Notes: generated by a model not told the origin, from the sequence alone. A stretch of DNA of 64,000 nucleotides from Kosakonia sacchari (GCA_900109485.1 FOAY01000003.1:428816-492815); one strand, 5' to 3'; shown: positions 25,935 to 34,792, numbered from the stretch's first letter. Translations and numbers: made by a program.

Positions 25935-26321
25935 TTAACTCATCAAACTGACCTGGGCGGCAACGATGCGCCAGCCGTAGGGGAAGCGCACCCAGCTTTG
26001 CTGCTGGCGGCCAATGCGATCGCTGCCTTCACGGGTGAATTCGGTGCTGCAAACGGCGTAATCCTCGCCGAAAGTGGTGATCACCGTATGGCGCAGCTCG
26101 CGCTGTAACCCGGCGCTCGGACGCGCGGCGCGAAAGGCGCGGATCTCCTCAATGCCATAGAGATTCTCGCCTGCGCCGAGACGCACGGTGCTGGCATCGT
26201 GCCAGAACAGCTCATCAAGCACCGCAATATCGTTGCCGACCAGCGCGTCTTCATAGCGGTAAAACGCGGCTGTGACCTCTGCCAGTACCCACGGGCGGTT
26301 AATGTCGTCCTGATGCATCAT
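25935..26321 (-). CDS. hpxZ: HpxZ, AtzH-like protein
   Basis: A 128-residue SnoaL/NTF2-like small protein (DUF3225/AtzH type): VTAAFYRYEDALVGNDIAVL, LFWHDASTVRLGAGEN and SWVRFPYGWRIVAAQVSLM. AtzH-type proteins are linked to amide hydrolysis next to AtzE-like amidases; the exact reaction in purine breakdown is not certain. Its ATG overlaps the hpxY stop by 4 bases. Last gene of the hpxWXYZ unit. Confidence 0.85.
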   Translation of the reverse strand: MMHQDDINRPWVLAEVTAAFYRYEDALVGNDIAVLDELFWHDASTVRLGAGENLYGIEEIRAFRAARPSAGLQRELRHTVITTFGEDYAVCSTEFTREGSDRIGRQQQSWVRFPYGWRIVAAQVSLMS

Positions 26322-27715
26322 ACTGTTATCTCCGCAGGGTGGGCATCGGTGATGCCCTGTTCTTCCAGCACGCGGGCGGCGCGCAGGCAGGCTTGTTCGT
26401 TAAACGGTGCAGCAATCAGTTGCAGGCCAATAGGCTTTCCGGACGCGGTACGCAGCGGCACGGTCACGACCGGCAGGCCTAAAAACGAAATCGGCTGCGT
26501 CAGCATGCCCATGCTGGCACGGATCGGCAGCGGCTGGCCGTTTATCTCCATCGTCTGTTCGCTGATTAGCGTGGCGCTGCGCGGCGTGGCCGGGGCGATC
26601 AGCACATCCGCATGGGCAAATAGCGCGCGGCTTTGCTGCTGCGCGTGGCGGCGAAAACGCTGCGCCTGTAAATACCACGCCGCCGGGATCATCGCGCCCG
26701 CCAGCAGACGTTCGCGCGAGTGCGGTTCAAAACGCTGTGGTTCGCGGCGCAGCGCGGGTAAATACTGATTACCGCCTTCCGAGGCGCTGATAATGAACGC
26801 CGCCGAACGCGAGAGTTCCGCTTCGGGAAAGAACACTTCTTCGCGCGCATCGAGAGCGTGCGCGACACGGTTGAGCGCGGCTCTGGCATCGTCGTCGCAC
26901 CAGGTAGTGAAATAACCGCCCAGCACCGCGCAGCGTAACCCCTCCATCCCGCGTGACAGCAGCGGTTGCGCCGCTTCACTGGCGGTTTCCGCCTGAAAAG
27001 CATCCTGCGGATCGCGCCCCTGTAAGGCGTCATAAACCGCCGCCAGATCGCTGACCCGGCGGGCGAACGGCCCAATATGATCGAGGCTGGCGACAAACGG
27101 ATGCGTTCCGGCACGCGACAGACGGCCAAATGTCGGTTTAAGCCCGAAGATGCCGCACAGCGAGGCGGGCACGCGGATGGAGCCGTTGGTGTCACTGCCG
27201 AGCGAGAAATGCACCAGCCCTGCGGCGACCGCCGCCGCTGAACCGCCGGAAGACCCCCCGGCAATGCGTGCCAGATCGTGCGGATTGCGCGTCGCGCCGT
27301 AGTGGCTGTTTTCGGTGGTAAAACCGTAGGCGTAAGCGTCCATATTGACCATGCCCGACAGCAGCCCGCCAGCCTGCTGTAACTGACGCACGGCCCGGCT
27401 ATCTTCTGTGGCGGCGGGGCGCTGGCTGAATAACTCCGCGCCCGCAAGCGTGGTGTGCCCGGCAACATCAAACAGGTTTTTCACTGCGTAAGGAATGCCT
27501 GCCAGCGGCGGCAGCAGTTGACCATTCTGGCGCAGGGTGTCGATGCGCTGCGCTTCGTCGAGCATGCGTGCTGCGGTTACCGTCGTCCAGGCGTTGATCT
27601 GCGGGTTGATTTGCTCAATCGCCGCCAGCGTCTGGCGGGCAATATCGCTCGCGCTCAACTCCCCTGCGGCCAGTGATTGCCGGATATCGGCAATGCTCAT
27701 CTCATGCAGCTTCAT
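26318..27715 (-). CDS. hpxY: HpxY, AtzE-like amidase
   Basis: A 465-residue amidase-signature hydrolase. [10 protein letters not shown] carries the catalytic Lys, the Gly/Ser-rich [19 protein letters not shown] the cis-Ser, and [20 protein letters not shown] the nucleophile Ser, the Ser-cisSer-Lys triad. The nearest known function is AtzE-type 1-carboxybiuret hydrolase, which needs a small AtzG partner, here HpxX encoded directly upstream with a 4-base overlap. A role in releasing the last amide nitrogens (oxamate or related) is inferred from the cluster. Confidence 0.88.
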   Translation of the reverse strand: MKLHEMSIADIRQSLAAGELSASDIARQTLAAIEQINPQINAWTTVTAARMLDEAQRIDTLRQNGQLLPPLAGIPYAVKNLFDVAGHTTLAGAELFSQRPAATEDSRAVRQLQQAGGLLSGMVNMDAYAYGFTTENSHYGATRNPHDLARIAGGSSGGSAAAVAAGLVHFSLGSDTNGSIRVPASLCGIFGLKPTFGRLSRAGTHPFVASLDHIGPFARRVSDLAAVYDALQGRDPQDAFQAETASEAAQPLLSRGMEGLRCAVLGGYFTTWCDDDARAALNRVAHALDAREEVFFPEAELSRSAAFIISASEGGNQYLPALRREPQRFEPHSRERLLAGAMIPAAWYLQAQRFRRHAQQQSRALFAHADVLIAPATPRSATLISEQTMEINGQPLPIRASMGMLTQPISFLGLPVVTVPLRTASGKPIGLQLIAAPFNEQACLRAARVLEEQGITDAHPAEITV

Positions 27716-27900
27716 GCTTTGTACACTCCGGCAATTTCCAGACGATCGTCCAGCGGCAGCGCCATCAGCGGTTCAGCCATCGCGGCAATGCGGCGAAACT
27801 GTAGCAGCAGCTCGGCGCGCCGCTCATCCGTCAGTTCGACACCATGAATGCGGATCATGGCGTCAAGATAGACATCCCATTCGGGTTGTGAATTGTTCAT
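27712..27900 (-). CDS. hpxX: HpxX, AtzG-like small subunit
   Basis: A 62-residue helical protein (DVYLDAMIRIHGVELTDERR, then AELLLQFRRIAAMAEPLMAL) of the DUF4089/AtzG type, which forms a complex with AtzE-like amidases. The ATG at 27900 has GAGAG upstream and lies 10 bases after the hpxW stop. It overlaps hpxY by 4 bases, consistent with stoichiometric production of the two subunits. Confidence 0.87.
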   Translation of the reverse strand: MNNSQPEWDVYLDAMIRIHGVELTDERRAELLLQFRRIAAMAEPLMALPLDDRLEIAGVYKA

Positions 27901-27910
27901 GGTTCTCTCC

Positions 27911-29494
27911 TCAAAAACCGGCGGCGGAGCCGTTACTGCGGGGATCGAATGCCCCTTCAAACAGGCCGTCAGGATGGCGGACAATCGCGCCTGCGTGGCC
28001 CATCGCTTCGGTGAAATCCGCCAGCACATCAACGTCATGGCCTGACGCGCGCAGGTGGGCGACGGTCTCGGGCGAGAAGCGACCTTCCAGTTTCAGTGAA
28101 TCCGAGGTTTGCCCCCAGGTGCGCCCCAGCAGCCAGCGCGGACGGCTGATTGACGCTTGCAGCGGTACGCCTTGCATCACGTAGCGGGTAAAAAGCGCTG
28201 CCTGGGTTTGCGGCTGCCCGTCGCCGCCCATCGAGCCGTAGACCATCACGCGGCCATCATGTAGCCGTGCCGCCGCCGGGTTGAGGGTATGAAACGGTTG
28301 TTTGCCCGGTGCAAGCGCCAGCAGGTGATCGGGGTTGAGGCTGAACGACGCGCCACGGTTTTGCCAGACAATGCCGGTGTCCGGCAGCACCACGCCGCTG
28401 CCAAATTCATGATAAATGCTCTGAATAAATGACACCGCGAGGCCGCTGTTATCCATAACACCCATCCAGACGGTATCTCCCGGTCCTTTGCCTGCGCCCC
28501 ACGGCGCGGCCTGCCTTTCATCCACACGGTTAGCCAGCGCCTGAAGTTCGCTGGCGGTCAGCAGGCTTTGTATGTCGATTTTCAGGTGGCGCGGATCGGT
28601 GATGTGGGCGTCGCGCAGGCCGAAGGCGAGCTTGGTGGCCTCTACAATACGGTGCACGGTGGCGGCATCGTCCGCGTTTTCCATCGCCAGACGGTCGGTA
28701 ATACCGAGGATCGCCAGTGAAACCAGCCCCTGCGTTGGCGGCGCAAGGTTCCATACGTCACCCTGCGAATGCTGCAAATGCAGTGGCGTGGTGCGGCGCG
28801 CATGGTGCTGCTGAAGATCCTCCAGCGTCACAGGCAGGCCATATTGCGCCATGCCGCGCGCCAGGCTCTCCGCCAGCGGGCCGCGATAAAAACTCTCCAG
28901 CCCCTCTTCAGCAAGGCGTTGCAGCGTGGCGGCGAGCGCCGGTTGACGGAAACGGCTGCCCGCTTTTGGCGGCTGGCCATTGTGCAGATACGTGTCGGCA
29001 AAGCCTGGCAGATCGCGCAACTCTGCCAATTTATCGGCGGTGGCGGTGGCCTGGGAAAGTGTCACCGGCGTGCCGTGCCGGGCGTAATCTATCGCATCCG
29101 CCAGCAGACGCGACAGTGGCAGCGCTTTGCCGGTTATTTCGTGCGAGACCTGCAACGCTTCATCCCAGCCGCTGACGGTACCCGCAACAGTGAGCGCGGC
29201 GCGCGGGCCTCGATGCGGGATCGTCGCCAGATCGCTGTAGGCCGCGAGTGTCGCCAGCGAACCGGCAGCACCGCTGGCGTCAATGGCAATTGGCTCGCCT
29301 TCCGGCGGCACAATCAGCCAGAAACCGTCGCCGCCGAGGCTATTCATATGGGGATACACCACCGCAATCGTCGCCGCAGCGGCAACCATCGCCTCGATGG
29401 CGCTGCCGCCTTCGCGCAGGACAGACAGCGCACTTTGGCTGGCCAGATGATGGGGGGCGACCGCCATCCCGTGGGTGGAGACGTTACTTTGCAT
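27911..29494 (-). CDS. hpxW: HpxW, oxamate amidohydrolase (gamma-glutamyltransferase fold)
   Basis: Ntn-hydrolase of the gamma-glutamyltransferase family; the Klebsiella enzyme hydrolyses oxamate to oxalate and ammonia. The 527-residue proenzyme has GGSAIEAMVAAAATIAVVYP and NSLGGDGFWL early. The self-cleavage Thr is in GPGDTVWMGVMDNSGLAVS, and YGSMGGDGQPQTQAA follows near the C-terminus. There is no signal peptide, unlike periplasmic Ggt. I start at the ATG at 29494 with GAGGA upstream; the longer open frame to 29692 has no support. First gene of hpxWXYZ. Confidence 0.92.
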   Translation of the reverse strand: MQSNVSTHGMAVAPHHLASQSALSVLREGGSAIEAMVAAAATIAVVYPHMNSLGGDGFWLIVPPEGEPIAIDASGAAGSLATLAAYSDLATIPHRGPRAALTVAGTVSGWDEALQVSHEITGKALPLSRLLADAIDYARHGTPVTLSQATATADKLAELRDLPGFADTYLHNGQPPKAGSRFRQPALAATLQRLAEEGLESFYRGPLAESLARGMAQYGLPVTLEDLQQHHARRTTPLHLQHSQGDVWNLAPPTQGLVSLAILGITDRLAMENADDAATVHRIVEATKLAFGLRDAHITDPRHLKIDIQSLLTASELQALANRVDERQAAPWGAGKGPGDTVWMGVMDNSGLAVSFIQSIYHEFGSGVVLPDTGIVWQNRGASFSLNPDHLLALAPGKQPFHTLNPAAARLHDGRVMVYGSMGGDGQPQTQAALFTRYVMQGVPLQASISRPRWLLGRTWGQTSDSLKLEGRFSPETVAHLRASGHDVDVLADFTEAMGHAGAIVRHPDGLFEGAFDPRSNGSAAGF

Positions 29495-29529
29495 TCGCTG
29501 TCCTCGTAAGCCGAAAAGTAGCCTGAAGT

Positions 29530-29545
29530 TGCAAAAGCCGTTCCA
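29530..29545 (-). promoter_or_regulatory. Sigma-54 promoter of hpxWXYZ
   Basis: On the minus strand TGGAACGGCTTTTGCA fits the -24/-12 consensus with one change (A for C after TGG). It lies 35 bases before the hpxW ATG. Only NtrC half-sites (GTGCG near 29630) were seen upstream. Confidence 0.72.
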
Positions 29546-29659
29546 TCTCTGAACAAAAAGTTTCACAGCGAGGGTAAGTGTCATTTTTTTGCCGGGCTGG
29601 CATGCATTGTGAAAGGGGAAATCGGTATAGTGCGATGAAACGAAAGTTACAGAGGTCTT

Positions 29660-30499
29660 ATGGAACAGCTTGATGAACGTCTGAAAGGGCAATATGCCTC
29701 GTTATCGCCCCAGGAGCAGCGGGTGGCCGATTTTATCTTCGATCACTTTGATGACCTCATAAGTTATAACAGCGCGGAGCTGGCGCAGCTCAGCGGGGTG
29801 TCGAAGGCGACCGTCAGCCGCCTGTTCAAGCGTCTGGGGTATGAGAAATACAAAGAGATGCGCGATGAACTGCGTACGCTGCGACAAAGCGGGATGCCGC
29901 TGACGGATAACCGCGATGCGGTACAGGGCAATACGCTGCTGGCGCGCCACTATAAGCAGGAGATGGCGAACCTGACGCAGTGGGTTAACGCGCTGGATGC
30001 GCAGCAGTTTGCCGGTGCGCTGGAGGCAATAGTGAAGGCGCAACGCATCATTATTATTGGTATGCGCAACTCCTGGCCAGTGGCGCTGCACCTGCGCCAG
30101 CAGCTATTGCAGGCGCGCGGACACGTGCAGGTGCTGCCGCAGCCGGGGCAGAGCCTGAGTGAAGAGCTGGTGGATTTAACACCGGACGATCTGGTGGTGA
30201 TGGTGGCGTTTCGCCGTCGCCCGCGCATTATCCGCCCGCTGATGCAGCAGCTCCAGAACGCGAATATTCCGCTGCTGCTGCTGTGCGAGCCGCAGGCGCA
30301 CAACCTTTTCCCGCTGGCGAGCTGGCACCTTTGCGCACCGCTGGACAGCGTTTCCGCCTATGACAGCTATGCCTCGGTCAACAGTTTGATCAACCTGCTG
30401 GCGAATGCGTTTTTGCATGAAATTCTCGATAAAGGACGCCCGCGTATTCATGACATTGCCACGCTGTATCAGAAGCTGGATGAACTGGAACAGCGATAA
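29660..30499 (+). CDS. hpxU: HpxU, RpiR-family regulator
   Basis: A 279-residue regulator with an N-terminal RpiR helix-turn-helix (SPQEQRVADFIFDHFDDLIS; ELAQLSGVSKATVSRLFKRL) and a C-terminal SIS domain (RIIIIGMRNSWPVALHLRQQ; LTPDDLVVMVAFRRRPR). SIS domains usually bind phosphosugars, but the place between hpxWXYZ and hpxFGHIJK points to control of late purine catabolism. It is divergent from hpxW. AGAGG precedes the ATG. Two NtrC-like dyads start 4 bases after its stop. The symbol is assigned from remembered cluster nomenclature. Confidence 0.82.
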   Translation: MEQLDERLKGQYASLSPQEQRVADFIFDHFDDLISYNSAELAQLSGVSKATVSRLFKRLGYEKYKEMRDELRTLRQSGMPLTDNRDAVQGNTLLARHYKQEMANLTQWVNALDAQQFAGALEAIVKAQRIIIIGMRNSWPVALHLRQQLLQARGHVQVLPQPGQSLSEELVDLTPDDLVVMVAFRRRPRIIRPLMQQLQNANIPLLLLCEPQAHNLFPLASWHLCAPLDSVSAYDSYASVNSLINLLANAFLHEILDKGRPRIHDIATLYQKLDELEQR

Positions 30500-30502
30500 T
30501 GG

Positions 30503-30538
30503 GGCACCAACGTGGTGATTTTGCATTATTTTGGTGCG
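30503..30538 (+). promoter_or_regulatory. Tandem NtrC-like enhancer sites upstream of hpxF
   Basis: GGCACCAACGTGGTGAT (30503-30519) closely resembles the strong glnA NtrC site, and TGCATTATTTTGGTGCG (30522-30538) is a second 17-bp dyad. Their centres are 19 bases apart, near two helical turns, and about 110-130 bases upstream of the hpxF -24 element, the classic NtrC enhancer geometry. Confidence 0.75.
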
Positions 30539-30595
30539 CCTGATTATCACGAAATATTCCTGCTTCAGTCTTCTTTTCTTTGTTTTCTCTGCGAT

Positions 30596-30624
30596 AAATG
30601 CCGATTTCACCGTCGGCATTTTTA
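30596..30624 (+). terminator. Terminator of hpxU
   Basis: A 9-bp stem AAATGCCGA / TCGGCATTT with an 8-base loop continues into TTTTTATT. It lies between the NtrC-like sites and the sigma-54 promoter and separates hpxU from hpxF. Confidence 0.82.
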
Positions 30625-30635
30625 TTGTGCATCGC

Positions 30636-30651
30636 TGGCACATTAGTTGCA
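30636..30651 (+). promoter_or_regulatory. Sigma-54 promoter of hpxFGHIJK
   Basis: TGGCACATTAGTTGCA is a full match to TGGCAC-N5-TTGCA. It lies 52 bases before the hpxF ATG and downstream of two NtrC-like dyads. Confidence 0.9.
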
Positions 30652-30703
30652 GATATACATTTAAGGAATCTTTTGTTTCATGTTAACGTAACGGGTAATC
30701 ACC

Positions 30704-31489
30704 ATGAGAAAACTTTTGATCGCACTGGCCGGGGCCGCTTGTCTGTTCACCTATGCTGCGGCTGCGCAGGCCGACCAATTACAGGATATTGAAAAGCGCG
30801 GCGTGATCCGCATTGCCGTCCCGCAGGATTTCCCGCCGTTTGGCTCGGTAGGCACCGATCTGCAACCGCAGGGCTATGACATTGATATGGCGCGTTACCT
30901 CGCCAAACAGATGAAACTCAAACTGCAACTGGTGCCGGTCACCAGCGCTAACCGCGTGCCTTATCTGCAAACCGATAAAGTGGATTTGGTGATCTCCAGC
31001 CTCGGTAAAAACGCCGAGCGCGAAAAGGTGATTGATTTCAGCCGCGCCTATGCGCCGTTCTTCCTTGGCGTGTTCGGGCCGAAAGGGGCGGAACTGAAAG
31101 ATGCCGCGGCGCTGAGCGGCAAAAGTATTGGGGTAACGCGCGGCGCGGTTGAGGATATGGTACTGACCAGCCTCGCACCGAAAGATGCCGATGTGAAACG
31201 CTACGAAGATAACAACACCACGCTCTCGGCGTATCTCTCCGGGCAGGTGCAGTATGTGGCGACCGGTAACCTTGTGGTGGCGGCGATTGCCCGACAGAAC
31301 GCGGATAAAGCCCCGGTACCGAGCTTTATGCTGAAAGATTCTCCGTGCTTTATCGGCCTGAAAAAGGACGAACCGGCGCTGAAAGAGAAGGTGAATGCGC
31401 TGATCGAGCAAGGGATCAAGGACGGTACGCTGAACAGCCTCTCTGAGCAGTGGCTGAAAGCACCGCTGCCGGCAAACCTTGGCGCATAA
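30704..31489 (+). CDS. hpxF: ABC transporter periplasmic binding protein of the hpx cluster
   Basis: A 261-residue precursor with a clear signal peptide (KLLIALAGAACLFTYAAAAQ, cut near AQA). The mature part is a family 3 (polar amino acid type) solute-binding protein: IEKRGVIRIAVPQDFPPFGS, QGYDIDMARYLAKQMKLKL and YLQTDKVDLVISSLGKNAER. It delivers its ligand to the HpxGHI membrane complex. Because the operon ends in allantoate enzymes, the ligand may be allantoate or another ureide rather than an amino acid. The letter follows the Klebsiella hpxFGHIJK order and is less certain than the function. Confidence 0.85.
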   Translation: MRKLLIALAGAACLFTYAAAAQADQLQDIEKRGVIRIAVPQDFPPFGSVGTDLQPQGYDIDMARYLAKQMKLKLQLVPVTSANRVPYLQTDKVDLVISSLGKNAEREKVIDFSRAYAPFFLGVFGPKGAELKDAAALSGKSIGVTRGAVEDMVLTSLAPKDADVKRYEDNNTTLSAYLSGQVQYVATGNLVVAAIARQNADKAPVPSFMLKDSPCFIGLKKDEPALKEKVNALIEQGIKDGTLNSLSEQWLKAPLPANLGA

Positions 31490-31498
31490 GGCGTGTGA

Positions 31499-32164
31499 AT
31501 GACGGAACAACTTCATTTTTCTGCACTCTGGCCGCACTGGCCAGAGTTGCTGGCGGGGATGTGGGTCACCGTGCAGTTGACGGTCATGGCGACGGTAGGC
31601 GGCCTGGCAATTGGCATTTTCGGCGCGGCGATTCGTAGCGGTCGGCCAACGTGGTTCAGCCGGATCTGGGGCGGTTATGTGGAGCTGATCCGTAACACGC
31701 CGTTTGTGGTGCAGCTCTTTTTTATCGTCTTTGGTCTGCCGAATATCGGTTTCAAGATGACGGCAGGCGAAGCGGCGCTACTGGCGATGATCGTTAACCT
31801 GGGCGCTTACAGCACGGAGATCGTGCGTGCCGGGATCCAGGTGACGCCAAAAGGACAATGGGAAGCCGGGCGTGTGTTGGGGTTGAGCCGAAGCCAGACG
31901 TTTATCCGCGTAGTACTTCCCCCGGCGTTGCAGCGCATTTATCCGGCGCTGGTCAGCCAGTGCATTATTGTCATGCTGGGATCGTCCGTGGTGTCGCAGG
32001 TCTCTTATGAAGAGTTGACCTTCGCCGCCAACCTGATTCAGTCGCGGACATTCCTCAGCTTTGAGGTCTATCTGGTGACCACCGGCATTTATCTGCTGCT
32101 CTCGATCGCCATGCGTCAGTTGATGATGGCGGCGGGACGGAAATGGTTGAGGGTACAGGCATGA
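31499..32164 (+). CDS. hpxG: ABC transporter permease, first of pair
   Basis: A 221-residue inner-membrane permease of the HisM/GlnP type with about five membrane helices. The conserved cytoplasmic loop for ATPase contact is visible as AGIQVTPKGQWEAGRVLGLS then RSQTFIRVVLPPALQRIYPA (the EAA-G-LP region). NTPFVVQLFFIVFGLP is another family mark. It is coupled to the next permease through an ATGA overlap at 32161-32164, so the two form a heterodimeric channel. Confidence 0.86.
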   Translation: MTEQLHFSALWPHWPELLAGMWVTVQLTVMATVGGLAIGIFGAAIRSGRPTWFSRIWGGYVELIRNTPFVVQLFFIVFGLPNIGFKMTAGEAALLAMIVNLGAYSTEIVRAGIQVTPKGQWEAGRVLGLSRSQTFIRVVLPPALQRIYPALVSQCIIVMLGSSVVSQVSYEELTFAANLIQSRTFLSFEVYLVTTGIYLLLSIAMRQLMMAAGRKWLRVQA

Positions 32165-32820
32165 TGACCACATTTACCGACTGGGACATTATCCGCAACC
32201 TGCTGCTGGCCGGGCGCTGGACGGTGTTGTTGTCGCTGGTGGCGTTTATGGGCGGTGCGCTGGTGACGCTGCCGCTGTTGCTGCTGCGACTCACTGGCGG
32301 GCGTCAGGTGAAACGCCTGATCCGCGCGTATATCGAACTGTTTCAGGGCACGCCGCTGTTGATGCAGTTGTTCCTCGCCTTTTTCGGTGTGGCGCTCTTT
32401 GGCATTGATGTGTCGCCCTGGACGGCGGCCTCGCTGGCGCTGACGTTCTATACCAGCGCGTTTTTACTCGATATCGGCTATGGCAGCATTCGCGCGCTGC
32501 CGAAAGGGCAGTGGGAAGCCTCGCGCTGCCTGGGGCTGAGCTTTGGCCAGACGTTATTCCGCGTAGTGGCGCCGCAGGCATTGCGCATCGCTATTGCGCC
32601 AACGGTCGGTTTTGCCGTGCAGGTGATAAAAGGCACCGCGCTTTCGTCAATCATCGGTTTTGTTGAATTGACCAAGGCTGGCACGATGCTGACCAACGTC
32701 ACTTATCAGCCGTTTAAAGTCTTTGCGCTGGTGGCGCTGGGCTACTTCATTTTGTGCTATCCGCTGTCCCGCTACAGCCGTTACCTGGAGAATAAATTCA
32801 ATGCCTCTCATCACCATTAA
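32161..32820 (+). CDS. hpxH: ABC transporter permease, second of pair
   Basis: A 219-residue permease of the same family as its neighbour. The ATPase-contact loop reads LPKGQWEASRCLGLSFGQTL then FRVVAPQALRIAIAPTVGFA, and QGTPLLMQLFLAFFGVA matches the HisM/GlnP pattern. I start at 32161 because this ATG overlaps the previous stop. The 3' end overlaps the ATPase gene by 20 bases, so the four transporter genes are one translational unit. Confidence 0.86.
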   Translation: MMTTFTDWDIIRNLLLAGRWTVLLSLVAFMGGALVTLPLLLLRLTGGRQVKRLIRAYIELFQGTPLLMQLFLAFFGVALFGIDVSPWTAASLALTFYTSAFLLDIGYGSIRALPKGQWEASRCLGLSFGQTLFRVVAPQALRIAIAPTVGFAVQVIKGTALSSIIGFVELTKAGTMLTNVTYQPFKVFALVALGYFILCYPLSRYSRYLENKFNASHHH

Positions 32821-33538
32821 TCAGGTACAGAAGTACTACGGCGACAACCACGTGCTGAAGGGTGTCGATCTGGACATCGATATGGGCGAGGTGATCTCGA
32901 TTATCGGTCGTAGCGGATCGGGTAAAAGCACGCTGCTGCGCTGCATTAACGGCCTCGAGGGCTACCAGGAAGGAAGCATTAAGCTGGGCGGCGTGACCAT
33001 TACCGACCGTGATTCACAGGCGCGGGAGATCAGCCGCTCCATTGGAATGGTATTCCAGAGCTTTAACCTGTTCCCGCATATGACCGCGCTGGAAAACGTG
33101 ATGCTGGCGCCGCGCCGGGTGCTGAAAAAAAGCGCCGCCGAGTGCCGCGAACTGGCGCAACGGATGCTGGAGAAAGTGGGGCTTGGCGACCGCCTCGATT
33201 ACTACCCGGCGAATCTCTCCGGCGGCCAGCAGCAGCGCGTGGCGATTGCCCGTGCGCTGGCGATGTCGCCGAAAGTTTTACTCTGTGACGAGATAACCTC
33301 CGCGCTCGATCCCGAACTGGTGGGCGAAGTACTGAAAGTGCTGGAGCAACTGGCCGCCGAAGGGATGACGCTGATCCTCGTCACCCACGAAATGAATTTT
33401 GCCCGCGAAGTGGGCGACCGCGTGGTGTTTATGCATCAGGGGCGGGTGTGGGAGCAGGGCGACAGCAAAACGCTGTTTGCCAGCCCGCAGACCACCGAGC
33501 TGAAGCAGTTTATCTCTTCCGTGCGCGGTCTTAATTAA
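32801..33538 (+). CDS. hpxI: ABC transporter ATP-binding subunit
   Basis: A 245-residue polar-amino-acid-type ATPase. Walker A is IIGRSGSGKSTLLRC, then the Q-loop GMVFQSFNLFPHMTALENV, the signature NLSGGQQQRVAIARALA, Walker B VLLCDEITSALDPEL and the H-loop LILVTHEM. It powers uptake through HpxGH. The ATG at 32801 lies inside the end of the permease gene; the longer open frame from 32723 is the overlap only. Confidence 0.9.
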   Translation: MPLITINQVQKYYGDNHVLKGVDLDIDMGEVISIIGRSGSGKSTLLRCINGLEGYQEGSIKLGGVTITDRDSQAREISRSIGMVFQSFNLFPHMTALENVMLAPRRVLKKSAAECRELAQRMLEKVGLGDRLDYYPANLSGGQQQRVAIARALAMSPKVLLCDEITSALDPELVGEVLKVLEQLAAEGMTLILVTHEMNFAREVGDRVVFMHQGRVWEQGDSKTLFASPQTTELKQFISSVRGLN

Positions 33539-33553
33539 CGTAAGGAATTTCAG

Positions 33554-34792
33554 ATGGATATCGCTCAATTTCCGCAAATCAATCCGCCGCAACGTCTGCT
33601 GATGGGACCGGGGCCAATCAATGCTGACCCGCGCGTGCTGCGCGCCATGTCGAGCCAGTTGATCGGCCAGTACGATCCGGCGATGACCCACTATATGAAC
33701 GAAGTAATGGCGCTTTATCGCGGCGTGTTCCGCACGGAAAACCGCTGGACGATGCTGATTGACGGTACATCGCGCGCCGGGATTGAGGCGATCCTCATTT
33801 CCGCCATCCGGCCGGGCGATAAAGTGCTGGTACCAGTGTTTGGCCGCTTTGGTCATCTGCTGTGTGAAATCGCCCGCCGCTGCCGCGCCGAAGTGCATAC
33901 GATTGAAGTCCCGTGGGGCGAGGTTTTCACGCCGGATCAGATCGAAGATGCCATTAAGCGCGTGCGTCCGCGCCTGCTGTTAACGGTACAGGGCGATACG
34001 TCAACCACCATGCTGCAACCGCTGGCGGAACTGGGTGCTATTTGTCGTCGCTACGATGTGCTGTTTTACACCGATGCCACCGCTTCACTCGGCGGCAACG
34101 CGCTGGAAACCGATGCCTGGCAGCTCGATGCTGTCTCTGCGGGGATGCAAAAGTGCCTGGGCGGGCCGTCCGGCACGTCGCCCATTACCCTGAGCAGCCG
34201 CATGGAAGAGGTGATCCGGCGGCGTAAATGTGTTGAAGAGGGCATTCGCACCGATGCGCATCTCGACGGCGTGGATGAGATGGTTTACTCCAACTATTTC
34301 GATCTCGGCATGGTGATGGATTACTGGGGGCCGGAGCGCCTGAATCACCACACTGAAGCGACTACCGCGCTATTCGGCGCACGTGAATGCGCACGCCTGA
34401 TCCTGCAAGAGGGGCTCGATAAGGGTATTGCGCGCCATAAGCTGCATGGCGATGCGTTGCTGAAAGGGATTCAGGCAATGGGGCTGGAGGCCTATGGTGA
34501 TTTGCAACACAAGATGAACAACGTGCTGGGCGTCGTCATTCCGCAGGGCGTGAACGGTGACCAGGTGCGCAAATTGATGCTGGAGGATTTCGGCATTGAG
34601 ATCGGCACTTCTTTCGGCCCGCTGCACGGCAAAGTGTGGCGTATCGGCACAATGGGCTACAACGCGCGTAAAGCCTGCGTGATGAACACCCTGAGCGCAC
34701 TGGAGTCGGTGCTGAATTACCTGAAATTCGCCACCACGCAAGGGGCGGCGATGCAGGCCGCATGGGATCACTATCGCTGCGAGGACGTGTGA
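33554..34792 (+). CDS. hpxJ: HpxJ, ureidoglycine aminotransferase
   Basis: PLP-dependent aminotransferase that transfers the amino group of S-ureidoglycine to glyoxylate or another keto acid, giving oxalurate and glycine in the Klebsiella urate pathway. The 412-residue class V protein has PQRLLMGPGPINADPRVLRA at the start, DGTSRAGIEAIL, LTVQGDTSTTML, FYTDATASLGGNALETD and the PLP Lys (Lys200) in SAGMQKCLGGPSGTSPITLS. AAGGAA lies upstream. The stop overlaps the hpxK start (TGATG). Confidence 0.92.
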   Translation: MDIAQFPQINPPQRLLMGPGPINADPRVLRAMSSQLIGQYDPAMTHYMNEVMALYRGVFRTENRWTMLIDGTSRAGIEAILISAIRPGDKVLVPVFGRFGHLLCEIARRCRAEVHTIEVPWGEVFTPDQIEDAIKRVRPRLLLTVQGDTSTTMLQPLAELGAICRRYDVLFYTDATASLGGNALETDAWQLDAVSAGMQKCLGGPSGTSPITLSSRMEEVIRRRKCVEEGIRTDAHLDGVDEMVYSNYFDLGMVMDYWGPERLNHHTEATTALFGARECARLILQEGLDKGIARHKLHGDALLKGIQAMGLEAYGDLQHKMNNVLGVVIPQGVNGDQVRKLMLEDFGIEIGTSFGPLHGKVWRIGTMGYNARKACVMNTLSALESVLNYLKFATTQGAAMQAAWDHYRCEDV

